DNA of 64,000 nucleotides, taken from Oscillospiraceae bacterium (GTDB lineage: Bacteria; Bacillota; Clostridia; Oscillospirales; UBA929). The notes under the pieces were generated by a model that was not told the DNA's origin, made no database searches, and saw nothing but the letters and a program-made list of their open reading frames with translations. Of the stretch, positions 53,379-61,396 are shown piece after piece (position 1 is the stretch's first letter; each line of letters begins with the position of its first letter). The stretch is from positions 30,742 through 94,741 of the forward strand of contig WRIZ01000006.1 in the NCBI GenBank assembly GCA_009782475.1. Direction: 5' to 3'. The translations under genes and the position numbers were made by a program.

Positions 53379-54224
53379 ATGATGGCTAAAATTTATAAAC
53401 GATTTGCAAACTGGCAACAAATCAATAAGCAAATACCGCTTCGAAAGTTTTACGAAAAAGGCAGAATGACAGAGAAACAAGCAAATTCTTTCGTCGCAGA
53501 GGTTACTGCCGCTCGTGTTCTATATAAAAAAGAAGAAAAACACGTTGTCGAGCTTCAAACAGAAAATATTTATCCAAGGGATTATTCCATATATGGTTGG
53601 GTTCGTGCTGTGTTTCAAACCATGCCATATGATATTATCATTGTTCTTAATTGCAGGAGTAAATATTTTTTGTTTTTAGTAGCAGACACGCAAGATAGGA
53701 AAAATATTACGTCTGTTGTCACAGATAAAATTGTAACGAACATTTATAGCAATGGATTCTGGGTAGATGGCGACTGTTTTGATGAAAACGATTTATTGAT
53801 ACGTAACGAACCGATTGATTGGGAACTATTTCCAAGCTCAATCCGTCTGATTAGTCCTAATCATGCCATTGAGTTTACAACCGATAATGATGAAAAGGTT
53901 AAATTGCCTTATCCAGAACGTCGTAATGTATCTGAAGATGAACTTGATGAATACATCGCTTTCGCTAAAAATGAATATGAACTTAATATGCAGGACGAAA
54001 TTGATTCCCTGTTTGATGAGGAATTAGACTATGCACTTTCCGATTTTTGGCATCAAACGGAGCAAAGATTTAGGTCGCGAAACGATGTGGGAGGTATGTT
54101 CGGTTCTCTTGCGTTTACAAGAGATGATGATAAATATAACGACTTGTACTGGGGCTTTGTCGATGGGGTATTAATAGGCGGTAAGTCCTATGAGGAGTAT
54201 ATGGAGGCTTATCGAAATAATTAG
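53379..54224 (+). CDS. Unknown defence-operon protein, 281 aa
   Basis: Starts at ATG 53379 behind AAAGGTGG, 34 bases after Res. I do not recognise a family. The N-terminus is basic (KIYKRFANWQQINKQIPLRK); a beta-rich middle has MPYDIIIVLNCRSKYFLFLV; the C-terminal third is acidic, with LPYPERRNVSEDELDEYI and DEIDSLFDEELDYALSDFWH. It ends with an Asp/Tyr-rich tail (YNDLYWGFVDGVLIGGKSYE). Context makes it a component or accessory of the restriction island. Confidence 0.7.
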   Translation: MMAKIYKRFANWQQINKQIPLRKFYEKGRMTEKQANSFVAEVTAARVLYKKEEKHVVELQTENIYPRDYSIYGWVRAVFQTMPYDIIIVLNCRSKYFLFLVADTQDRKNITSVVTDKIVTNIYSNGFWVDGDCFDENDLLIRNEPIDWELFPSSIRLISPNHAIEFTTDNDEKVKLPYPERRNVSEDELDEYIAFAKNEYELNMQDEIDSLFDEELDYALSDFWHQTEQRFRSRNDVGGMFGSLAFTRDDDKYNDLYWGFVDGVLIGGKSYEEYMEAYRNN

Positions 54225-54235
54225 GTGGTGAAAAT

Positions 54236-56119
54236 GTGGAAAATACAACAAGCGATTATCAATCGCATCAACCAATCCCTTTGCTCCGTAACGTCCGATA
54301 TCCGTCTTATCAATTATGGGCGATTGCAGGGAGTGCCAGCAATCAAGAGAATGTCTTGAAAATTGTTGTTTTGCATACGATGAAATGGCTTCGGGAGCGG
54401 CTTCGGGAGCATATCTTACCCAAAGAATTGGATTTCCCTACTGCGGATGCCTTTGAGGAAGTGAATTTTTCACAATTTTCCAATATCCGTCTAAAGCAAG
54501 GATACCAGCTTGAAGTCGTATGGCTTTCTGAAGAGAAAAGCTGGTCGTTGCAACTGACCGAACCGGATTTGGGACCGTTTCCGGGACAGCAAGATCAAGG
54601 ACGGCCACCGGTGGCCGGAAGAATTTTTGAAACGAATATCTCGTATCAGATGACAAGCCGAGGCGTTCTCTGCGGTTTTCAGACTATGGTTTCCGAACCG
54701 GAGAGAACGGCAGAACCGTGTGAAGTGTTCCGCCTAGCTGTCATCAAGCAATTGAAACGAGATCCGCTTGTGGGACTGCATCAAGTATGGCAACTGGAGG
54801 AAAAGCCCCATTCCATTCAATCTTCCGCCGATGTTAAAAACTTTTGCAAGAGGGTAATGAAAAAAGAACGTACCCTTCCGGTTGTCGTTGTCGCTGAATA
54901 TTTGCCGCCATCTGAGAAACAAAATGAACAGAAAAAGACATCTCCGATATTTGAGAATTTAGAGACTCGTTTAAATAGGACTCTTGGCTTTGAAGATATA
55001 GAGGCTACCTTCAGAAATAGATTTTTTAACACAGAGAGACATTTACGAGAGGTCAAGGATGTGTCCATTTCGCAGAAAAGTGATCCAATCCTACCATCTT
55101 GGTTGAATGACATATCCCATTATCGGATGGGCTACGCGCATTTTTTCGTGGTTGCTGCGGAATGTAGAGATGAATTTAACAGAGCCTCAGGTTATGCCCT
55201 TTCAAACGGAGGGGTATTGTTCATACCGCCACCACAAATTGATGAGCGGGAAACGGTTTTTTCTTGTGAAGAAGTTAGTGGCGAAAGTTTTTTTTACAAA
55301 ATTGACAATATGGTTGCAATCTATTTGCGGGAAAAACAATTTGATTTTACGTCCTGTTGCTTCGTACCACAAGCACAAGAAAAACACATGGAGAAGATAC
55401 TTCAAAATAAACACACTGAGACCGAGTTAAAGAAATATTACGCAGAGAGGTTGGCACAAACCGAAGAACGGCATGGCAAGCATTTATCCGAGATGGAAGG
55501 CGCAAACCGAAGAGAAGTCCGAAAACTGGAACAAGGGTTAGAAAAAGAATGTGGAAGAAAGACCGCTTTAGAAAACCAAATCGCGCAATTGCAAGCTAAA
55601 CTTGAGCAGGAGAAACTGGAAACGAAAAATCTTACTCATCGCTTACAGATGCTAAGAATTCGCCCTTCAAAATCTTCCAGCGTGTGTGACTGGGTGGAGC
55701 TAACCTTTGGTTCCCGCGTGATGATTCATGAACGTGTGCGGCGTACGATGAAAGATATTCAGAGCAGTGAAGTCGATATTGATTTGCTTTACGATGCAAT
55801 AGAGTATCTGGCTTATGAGCATTGGGATGAACTGAACAGCGTCATTGATAATGCAGAATGCAGACGCCGATGTTCCCTGTATTACAACCGCCCGTTTGAA
55901 GTGTGCAGAAACAGTGATAGCAGTATACAGCGTTACCCAGAAGATTACATTATTCCATACAAAAAGAATGGGCGAGATGTAGACACGCATCTGTTGTGGC
56001 ACTTGAAAATAGGCACAGATTCGAAAAATCTGTTGCGGATTTATTTCTTTTATTGCAAAGAAAATAGAAAGATTGTGATTGGCTCCATGCCAAATCATCT
56101 GAGGATCGTAGATTACTGA
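54236..56119 (+). CDS. Unknown coiled-coil protein with toxin-like C-terminal domain, 627 aa
   Basis: GTG start at 54236, with AGGTGG upstream. The first ~380 residues are globular and unrecognised (QPIPLLRNVRYPSYQLWAIA, then RMGYAHFFVVAAECRDEFNR). Residues about 390-480 form a long coiled coil (RREVRKLEQGLEKECGRKTA). The C-terminal ~140 residues look like a separate small domain ending HLLWHLKIGTDSKNLLRIYF followed by FYCKENRKIVIGSMPNHL. That strand-turn pattern recalls RelE/HigB-like toxin folds, but catalytic residues cannot be assigned. It lies between Res and the WYL regulator on the same strand. Confidence 0.65.
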   Translation: MENTTSDYQSHQPIPLLRNVRYPSYQLWAIAGSASNQENVLKIVVLHTMKWLRERLREHILPKELDFPTADAFEEVNFSQFSNIRLKQGYQLEVVWLSEEKSWSLQLTEPDLGPFPGQQDQGRPPVAGRIFETNISYQMTSRGVLCGFQTMVSEPERTAEPCEVFRLAVIKQLKRDPLVGLHQVWQLEEKPHSIQSSADVKNFCKRVMKKERTLPVVVVAEYLPPSEKQNEQKKTSPIFENLETRLNRTLGFEDIEATFRNRFFNTERHLREVKDVSISQKSDPILPSWLNDISHYRMGYAHFFVVAAECRDEFNRASGYALSNGGVLFIPPPQIDERETVFSCEEVSGESFFYKIDNMVAIYLREKQFDFTSCCFVPQAQEKHMEKILQNKHTETELKKYYAERLAQTEERHGKHLSEMEGANRREVRKLEQGLEKECGRKTALENQIAQLQAKLEQEKLETKNLTHRLQMLRIRPSKSSSVCDWVELTFGSRVMIHERVRRTMKDIQSSEVDIDLLYDAIEYLAYEHWDELNSVIDNAECRRRCSLYYNRPFEVCRNSDSSIQRYPEDYIIPYKKNGRDVDTHLLWHLKIGTDSKNLLRIYFFYCKENRKIVIGSMPNHLRIVDY

Positions 56120-56137
56120 TTCGAAAAAGGTGAGCCT

Positions 56138-57121
56138 ATGCCCAAATCACCCAACCAAAAACTCAAGCTCCTCTACCTGATGAGGATACTGCTCACCCAG
56201 ACCGATGAGGCGCATATGCTGTCGGTCAATGACCTCATCTCAAAACTTGCTGAGTACGGTGTGGCCGCCGAGCGGAAGACGATTTACGATGACATTGAAG
56301 CACTCCGGCTTTATGGCATCGACATCGTGATGGTAAAATCGAAGTCCTACGGTTATTATGTCGCCAGCCGTGACTTTGAATTACCTGAGCTGAAACTGTT
56401 GGCGGATGCCGTGCAGTCCTCAAATTTTATCACGGAAAAGAAATCGAAGGAGCTTGTCAAAAAACTGCAAAATCTTGCAAGCGCCCACGACGCGAAAAAA
56501 CTCCAACGGCAGGTCTTCATCCAGAATCGTGTGAAAAACATGAACGAGAGCATCTATTACAGCGTGGATACGCTGCACGAGGCGATTGCCGAGAGCAAAA
56601 AAATCAGCTTTCAGTATTTTGACTACAACATCCAAAAGGAGAGGGTATTCCGCAGAGATGGAGCAAGATATACTGTCAACCCCGTTGTGCTGGCTTGGAA
56701 CGAGGGGTATTATTATCTGATTGCTCACTCTGATAACCGCGAGGAGCTTACCCACTACAGAGTCGATAAAATGAGCGGCGTAGAGAAACTGGACGAAAGT
56801 CGCAGCACCGCCGTTGGGAGGTTTGACCTCGCGGAGTATTCCAAAAAGGTGTTCGGAATGTTCGGCGGAGAGGAGACCGTTGTAACGCTACGGGTGCATA
56901 ATCAGCTTGTAGGTGCTGTCATTGACCGCTTCGGCAAAGATATTGCCATGACTGCTGACGGCGGCCAGCATTTCACCGTTAGGGTTCGCGTAGTCCTCTC
57001 GCCTGTATTCTATGGATGGCTGTTTCAGTTTGGGGAACTTTGCGAAGTGTTGTCACCTCAAACCCTCAAGGATGAGTTAAAAATATGGGCAGAAAAGTTT
57101 TTGTCACAGCTCGATAAATAA
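56138..57121 (+). CDS. WYL-domain transcriptional regulator
   Basis: A 327-residue protein. The N-terminal winged helix has MRILLTQTDEAHMLSVNDLI, then VAAERKTIYDDIEALRLYGI. The WYL domain (about 145-225) shows ISFQYFDYNIQKERVF, VNPVVLAWNEGYYYLIAHSD and HYRVDKMSGVEKL. The C-terminal WCX extension ends with VLSPQTLKDELKIWAEKFLS. WYL regulators sense nucleic-acid-type ligands and often control defence islands. It closes the operon, 18 bases after the previous gene, and may act at the repeats at 57118 and 58306. Confidence 0.92.
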   Translation: MPKSPNQKLKLLYLMRILLTQTDEAHMLSVNDLISKLAEYGVAAERKTIYDDIEALRLYGIDIVMVKSKSYGYYVASRDFELPELKLLADAVQSSNFITEKKSKELVKKLQNLASAHDAKKLQRQVFIQNRVKNMNESIYYSVDTLHEAIAESKKISFQYFDYNIQKERVFRRDGARYTVNPVVLAWNEGYYYLIAHSDNREELTHYRVDKMSGVEKLDESRSTAVGRFDLAEYSKKVFGMFGGEETVVTLRVHNQLVGAVIDRFGKDIAMTADGGQHFTVRVRVVLSPVFYGWLFQFGELCEVLSPQTLKDELKIWAEKFLSQLDK

Positions 57122-57161
57122 GTCCGTTTTATTGGACACATCGATTGATATGATAATTATA
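57118..57161 (+). promoter_or_regulatory. 44-bp regulatory repeat, copy A
   Basis: A dyad GTCC-N8-GGAC (57122-57137) is followed by an extended -10-like TGATATGAT (57146-57154). The same 44-bp layout recurs at 58306-58349 with 37 of 44 bases identical. It lies at the end of the WYL gene and upstream of the 57360 gene. Confidence 0.6.
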
Positions 57162-57359
57162 ACAGATGATTTATCGCTTGTCACGGTTAGGATACAGCGA
57201 TTCTTTATTGATGTCAAGGGCAGAAGCGGCAAATCTTGTGGTATAATGAATATAGATGAACCTCACTTCGCGCTGCACTTTGAAAATTTAATCCCATGCG
57301 ATATGGCGGAATGCCGTTTCTTGTCATGCGCCAAATTACATACACAGGAGGGCGAAGGG

Positions 57360-58286
57360 ATGGACGGAAGAAATGATATTCACGAAATAGACCCTGATAA
57401 TTTTTTCGAAATGAAAGGGCCAAACATTCACTCCCTTGATGACTATCTAAAAGCCGAAGCTCAACGCCCCAGAATTCTCATCTCAACAATAGAAAAGCAA
57501 GTATTCGTGTCCAAACTATGCCTTCAGATGCAAAACCTGCTCAAGAAAAGCAAAATTGAATATAAAATATCCGTAGAAGGAATATATTCAATGGCTATGA
57601 TAAAGATTGTTGCCGATTATTTCAAGATAGGACAAGTTTTTATGCCGCTGTACAGAAAGCATCTGAAAGATATAGATGAAGTCGATATATACCCAGAAGC
57701 GGATGGTAAGCTCGTAATACTTTTTTTCATAGATGGTGTGTTTACCGAAATGGAATCCAACGATGCCATGCGGCTTTATGAGGATATGGGTTGGGAACTA
57801 GCCCAATGCGGCACAAAAAAGGCGAACACCGAAGACGACACGCCAGAAGAAAAAATGGATCAATCTACGATGAACTCCATGCGGGGAAAACTTTATGAGC
57901 TTTTGGGGAGTGAATGGGCATATATTACAAACCCGAAAAAAGCCGTGATTGCCAATGGTGTGTATAATCAGCTTTGTACTGTATTAAGCGGATGCGACGC
58001 CGATTATACAATTGAAATTAATGTCGAGCCACCTCTCGGTCAAATCGAGATTCAAGTAGTTACGGATATTTTAGATGCGGCGCATCAACGAATGGATATT
58101 TACAAAAATATCATCAGCAATGTCGATATAATACACCAAAACATCTATGGCAGAAAGGTCGTTATGACTTTCATCGTCAACGATGTCTTTATCGAAGTGA
58201 AAACGGGCGAAGAGGAAGATTGCGAGTTTGATGAAGACGCTGGACTCGAATTTGACACAGAGGAGGAATACGAGGACGCTGTATAG
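57360..58286 (+). CDS. Acidic protein with two YbjN-like halves (tentative), 308 aa
   Basis: ATG 57360 follows AGGAGGGCGAAGGG. Two similar halves of about 110 residues can be seen. The first has VSKLCLQMQNLLKKSKIEYK and VDIYPEADGKLVILFFIDGV; the second has VIANGVYNQLCTVLSGCDAD and YGRKVVMTFIVNDVFIEVKT. This internal duplication of an alpha-beta unit resembles the YbjN/type III secretion-chaperone-like fold, but I am not certain. The C-terminal ~35 residues are extremely acidic (EEEDCEFDEDAGLEFDTEEE). It is controlled from repeat A. Confidence 0.65.
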   Translation: MDGRNDIHEIDPDNFFEMKGPNIHSLDDYLKAEAQRPRILISTIEKQVFVSKLCLQMQNLLKKSKIEYKISVEGIYSMAMIKIVADYFKIGQVFMPLYRKHLKDIDEVDIYPEADGKLVILFFIDGVFTEMESNDAMRLYEDMGWELAQCGTKKANTEDDTPEEKMDQSTMNSMRGKLYELLGSEWAYITNPKKAVIANGVYNQLCTVLSGCDADYTIEINVEPPLGQIEIQVVTDILDAAHQRMDIYKNIISNVDIIHQNIYGRKVVMTFIVNDVFIEVKTGEEEDCEFDEDAGLEFDTEEEYEDAV

Positions 58287-58305
58287 TCAATAATAGCCAC
58301 GCATG

Positions 58306-58349
58306 ATAAGTCCGTTTTATCGGACACATGACTTGATATGATGGGTATA
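58306..58349 (+). promoter_or_regulatory. 44-bp regulatory repeat, copy B
   Basis: GTCCGTTTTATCGGAC dyad, then TGATATGAT, same spacing as copy A. It lies 38 bases before the start of a 41-residue acidic protein at 58388. Confidence 0.65.
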
Positions 58350-58387
58350 GGAAGCAACCCTCAAAAAATATCAAGGAGGTATGAGTT

Positions 58388-58513
58388 ATGCTGTATGACC
58401 CTTTGAATAACCCCTTCGATCCGTTGGGCTTCATCATCTTTGATGAGGTTACGAAGGAGAAAGACGATGACGACTGGGATGAGGATTTCGATGAGGATGA
58501 CGACGACGATTAA
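58388..58513 (+). CDS. Small Asp-rich protein, 41 aa
   Basis: ATG 58388 with AAGGAGG eight bases upstream encodes MLYDPLNNPFDPLGFIIFDE followed by a tail dominated by Asp/Glu (KEKDDDDWDEDFDEDDDDD). About half of the residues are acidic. Combined with its own regulatory repeat it looks like a real gene. Function unknown; strongly acidic mini-proteins can act as DNA mimics or chaperone-like partners, which is only a suggestion here. Confidence 0.7.
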   Translation: MLYDPLNNPFDPLGFIIFDEVTKEKDDDDWDEDFDEDDDDD

Positions 58514-58562
58514 GCAAATGCTGTAATGGGTCGTGACCAACACGAGGAAGGCGGAATTGAAA

Positions 58563-58904
58563 ATGGCAATAGTAATTATTTTCTTTTTACTCTTTTTTGG
58601 AGTAGGATTAATAGCCACAGGAGATGGCATGGGGATTATAATGGGGTTGGGTCTTTTGGCCGCTATTGGGATTCCTTTTGTTCAAGGAATGTATCAAGAA
58701 GCGAAAGCACCGTCTCCCCCGAAGCCCGGAACGAAACAGTATACGGAATTTTCGTTTCAACAATTTGATATACATAAGAAGTATCCCAAAGCAGGGCCGG
58801 AAAGAAAAGCCGCGATGGATGCGTTATACAAGAAATATAACATGGATGAAGCCTCTGTCCAAAAGAGAAAAGAAGTTGAGGCGGCGGCTAAAAGGTGGTT
58901 TTGA
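58563..58904 (+). CDS. Small membrane protein, 113 aa
   Basis: ATG 58563. Two hydrophobic segments (about 2-18 and 21-40, MAIVIIFFLLFFGVGLIATG) are followed by a charged helical tail containing KYPKAGPERKAAMDALYKKY, then EVEAAAKRWF. No family recognised. It is 49 bases behind the acidic mini-protein and likely in the same transcript. Confidence 0.65.
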   Translation: MAIVIIFFLLFFGVGLIATGDGMGIIMGLGLLAAIGIPFVQGMYQEAKAPSPPKPGTKQYTEFSFQQFDIHKKYPKAGPERKAAMDALYKKYNMDEASVQKRKEVEAAAKRWF

Positions 58905-59379
58905 AAATAAATTATCACAGAGCGACGGATTGAATATAAAATCTGTTCAATATTTCCATAATATAAAATAATAATGTCGAAAGGAGTGTTGACTGAACAT
59001 TCGAGTTTAGAAAATTTACCTCTGACTGACGCGCATCAACTATATATTTCTCGGCGTATTTTCTTCGGTTTCAAAGTGTTAAGTATCCCCCTTTTTCTGA
59101 TTCCAGACGCTCGCGGCCCCGGATGCAACAGAAGTGCCAAGCCGAAAGATATTTAGCCGAATAAGCATAGGCCGCATTTTCACCGCGATTCTGAACTGTC
59201 TATAAATCACTTGTTTTCGCATACAAGTATTTTCTGCAATGCAGACGCCAAATCGTGCGGGTATCAGGTCGATAGACAACTAAAAAACTGTACACGAAAT
59301 ATTTAATAGTTTTTGTAGACAGATTGAAAAATCTATGTTATAATATTTGTGTAAAAGTTTTAGGAGAGGTGGGGTACGC
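58905..59379. other. Gene-free 475 bp before the second recombinase
   Basis: Contains the recombinase promoter (59316-59344) and a short dyad ACTTGT-N8-ACAAGT near 59206-59226 that could be a recombination half-site. A 60-codon frame from 58974 lacks family features and is not called. Confidence 0.5.
59316..59344 (+). promoter_or_regulatory. Promoter of the second serine recombinase
   Basis: TAGACA (59316-59321), a 17-base spacer and TATAAT (59339-59344), 35 bases before the start codon. Confidence 0.7.
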
Positions 59380-60015
59380 ATGATAAGAGCGTATACAAGG
59401 GTCAGCACCAATAAAGAGTCTCAGAAGCATGACCGACAGAAAAAAGCTCTTGCGGATTACGCGATGGAAAATGGGTTCGAGATTGATTTATGGCATTCAG
59501 ATACCATATCGGGAAAAACAAATGCCGACAGCAGACCCAAATACATGGAAATGAAACAGAACCTCGCAAGAGGGGATGTGTTGTTGGTATCCGATCTTGA
59601 TCGCCTCGGCAGAGATGCCAGCAACATCATTGTGGAACTCAAAGACCTTCAAGCCAAAGGCATAAAAGTCGTTGCTCTTGATATTCCTTACATGAACAAC
59701 TGGACGCAGATGAACGATGATAGTATATCGGCGATGATTATCGATATACTGGTGACGCTTAAAGCCCATCTTGCACAGCAGGAACTGGAAAAGACCAAAG
59801 ACAGAATCAATCAAGGATTGTCCGCTGCCAAAGCAAAGGGCATCAAGCTAGGCAGACCTCAAGTTATACTATCAAGAGAATTCACCAGAGAATACAGGAA
59901 GTTCAAAAATGGCGAGTACGGAAAAATGTCCGCTACTGCGTTTGCCAAAACGCTCGGCATTGGACGAGCCACGCTTTATAAATACGCTTCTCTGTATGAG
60001 GCGGGGGTCTCGTAA
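59380..60015 (+). CDS. Small serine recombinase (resolvase/invertase family)
   Basis: A 211-residue enzyme from ATG 59380 (GGAGAGGTGGGG upstream). Landmarks are MIRAYTRVSTNKESQKHDRQ, SDLDRLGRDASNIIVELKD, the RINQGLSAAKAKGIKLGRP linker and a helix-turn-helix with SATAFAKTLGIGRATLYKYA. It is distinct from the recombinase at 42890, with low similarity outside the core. It may resolve or excise a subelement, or invert an unseen target; no flanking long inverted repeats were found. Confidence 0.88.
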   Translation: MIRAYTRVSTNKESQKHDRQKKALADYAMENGFEIDLWHSDTISGKTNADSRPKYMEMKQNLARGDVLLVSDLDRLGRDASNIIVELKDLQAKGIKVVALDIPYMNNWTQMNDDSISAMIIDILVTLKAHLAQQELEKTKDRINQGLSAAKAKGIKLGRPQVILSREFTREYRKFKNGEYGKMSATAFAKTLGIGRATLYKYASLYEAGVS

Positions 60016-60051
60016 GAAGTCAATATATTTATCGAAAAAGGAGCTGGCAAC

Positions 60052-60252
60052 ATGATTGAGAAGGATATTGATCTTGATGCCCTTGTGCAAAGGCTTGGGA
60101 AAGTAGGGGCGATTAACTATGTCATGTCAATCAATAAAGGAAGCGGGGACTGCGTAAAGGATAAGCATGAACGCGATGCCATGTTTGAGAGAATGGGCGT
60201 AACCGTTAATGATATTGCAGACGCGATTAGACAACAGAGTAAAAATTCATAA
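60052..60252 (+). CDS. Small protein after the recombinase, 66 aa
   Basis: ATG 60052 with AAAAAGGAG upstream. A short helical protein (MIEKDIDLDALVQRLGKVGA ... ERMGVTVNDIADAIRQQSK). No family recognised. It is 36 bases behind the recombinase and directly before a terminator, so it belongs to the same transcript. Confidence 0.65.
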   Translation: MIEKDIDLDALVQRLGKVGAINYVMSINKGSGDCVKDKHERDAMFERMGVTVNDIADAIRQQSKNS

Positions 60253-60276
60253 GACGGTGTAACAGCCGTCTTTTTT
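60251..60276 (+). terminator. Rho-independent terminator
   Basis: AAGACGG and CCGTCTT form the stem, followed by TTTTTT; ends the recombinase transcript. Confidence 0.88.
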
Positions 60277-60808
60277 GGTGCTGTTCGGACGAAAAAAGAA
60301 ATAAACCGTGAAATGCCCATCGTTCCTTACTTTTTGCGGTTTTGAAGATCCGATTTCCACATTCAGGAGGCACAAAATCCACCATTTCGGTCAGAATTCG
60401 AGCAACACCCTGCAATTACTAGGATTCTGAGGGATACACAACCGATATAAGCGGTCAAGGGCGTTTTTCAGCGCAAACAAAATCAACAAAAGCATTGCTA
60501 TACTTACCTTTTCTCGATTCACTTTACGATTATGAATTGGCTTTTATCTCCATTTTGGTGATGCTGGCGCAAAGATACGCAAGAACTTGAAACTCGCTCT
60601 ATTACAAGGATTTTAAGGATTGTGGCTTCGGGAGCGGAAACGTCTAAACCCTTTATTATAGGGTGTGGGCTAAATCGCAATTCATAGAGAAGCACAGACG
60701 AAAAACATGAAGCCAATAGATAGCAAAGGTCGCTGACAGATTAGCCTTGTAATTTTCTCGTGCCATTTTCCCGCCAGCGTGATATACTGGCGTCAGGAGG
60801 TGTTTCGA
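60277..60808. other. Gene-free 532 bp
   Basis: No convincing frame on either strand. At 60772-60792 a CGCCAG-N9-CTGGCG dyad overlaps a TGATATACT extended -10-like element just before the 60809 gene, suggesting an operator. The rest shows nothing I can assign. Confidence 0.5.
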
Positions 60809-61000
60809 GTGAAACAGCAGTATATACCGCTTGAGAAGCGTTCCAAGCGAGAGCAACGCGAACACTATGCGGCACGGCGCGGAAGTTGGGGTAACGTCAA
60901 TCCAGTAACAAGAAAACCCCCGAACCCCAAAGCATATAACCGCAAGAAATCCGAGCGAAGGTTTAAACATGAACCAACGCTCGGATTTTGCTTGGCCTAA
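60809..61000 (+). CDS. Small basic protein, 63 aa
   Basis: GTG 60809 with AGGAGG eight bases upstream. The sequence MKQQYIPLEKRSKREQREHY continues with WGNVNPVTRKPPNPKAYNRK. I have a recollection of near-identical small proteins in clostridial mobile elements; function unknown. The high Arg/Lys content fits nucleic-acid binding. Likely controlled by the dyad at 60772-60792. Confidence 0.7.
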   Translation: MKQQYIPLEKRSKREQREHYAARRGSWGNVNPVTRKPPNPKAYNRKKSERRFKHEPTLGFCLA

Positions 61001-61008
61001 ATGGTTTA

Positions 61009-61218
61009 CTACAAAATATTGCGGCTTGTTATGGGACTCAGTTTACAATTTGGCAATATGTAATCAATCAAGTTGTCGAAGCAGTCACAACATAAATCGA
61101 GGTTGATTTTTGATCCATCATATTTACTTCCATACCCAACATCATAATGCAGCCCAAAAGTCTCCGCATGAAGCTCGTCAAGCTCTTTCTCGCACATATT
61201 GCAAAATAGCTTTTTCAT
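61009..61218 (-). CDS. Small zinc-ribbon-like protein, 69 aa
   Basis: ATG 61218 behind GGGTGGTG. MKKLFCNMCEKELDELHAET has a CxxC pair, and LDLCCDCFDNLIDYI has a second, so a zinc ribbon is likely. The rest is short and polar. It is convergent with the 63-residue gene. Function unknown. Confidence 0.7.
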   Translation of the reverse strand: MKKLFCNMCEKELDELHAETFGLHYDVGYGSKYDGSKINLDLCCDCFDNLIDYILPNCKLSPITSRNIL

Positions 61219-61329
61219 AATTGCACCACCCTTTATACTTGTTTCGACATAATCTTACTGCGAATGAAAGACTCTGTCAAGTTTTTTGCATCCATTATAT
61301 CACCGTGTTGGTTGGAGCCGTATTTCCCC

Positions 61330-61358
61330 TTGAAGCCGTTGCCGAAAAATGGTATACT
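61330..61358 (+). promoter_or_regulatory. Promoter of the fusion gene at 61397
   Basis: TTGAAG (61330-61335), a 17-base spacer and TATACT (61353-61358), 38 bases before the ATG. Confidence 0.7.
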
Positions 61359-61396
61359 ACCCTTAGTGCATTTGGCGATGCGGGAGGAGCAACAAA

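Noticed and set aside
58974..59156. A 60-codon frame upstream of the second recombinase
   Set aside because: The sequence has no recognisable features and no conserved context; only weak start support.
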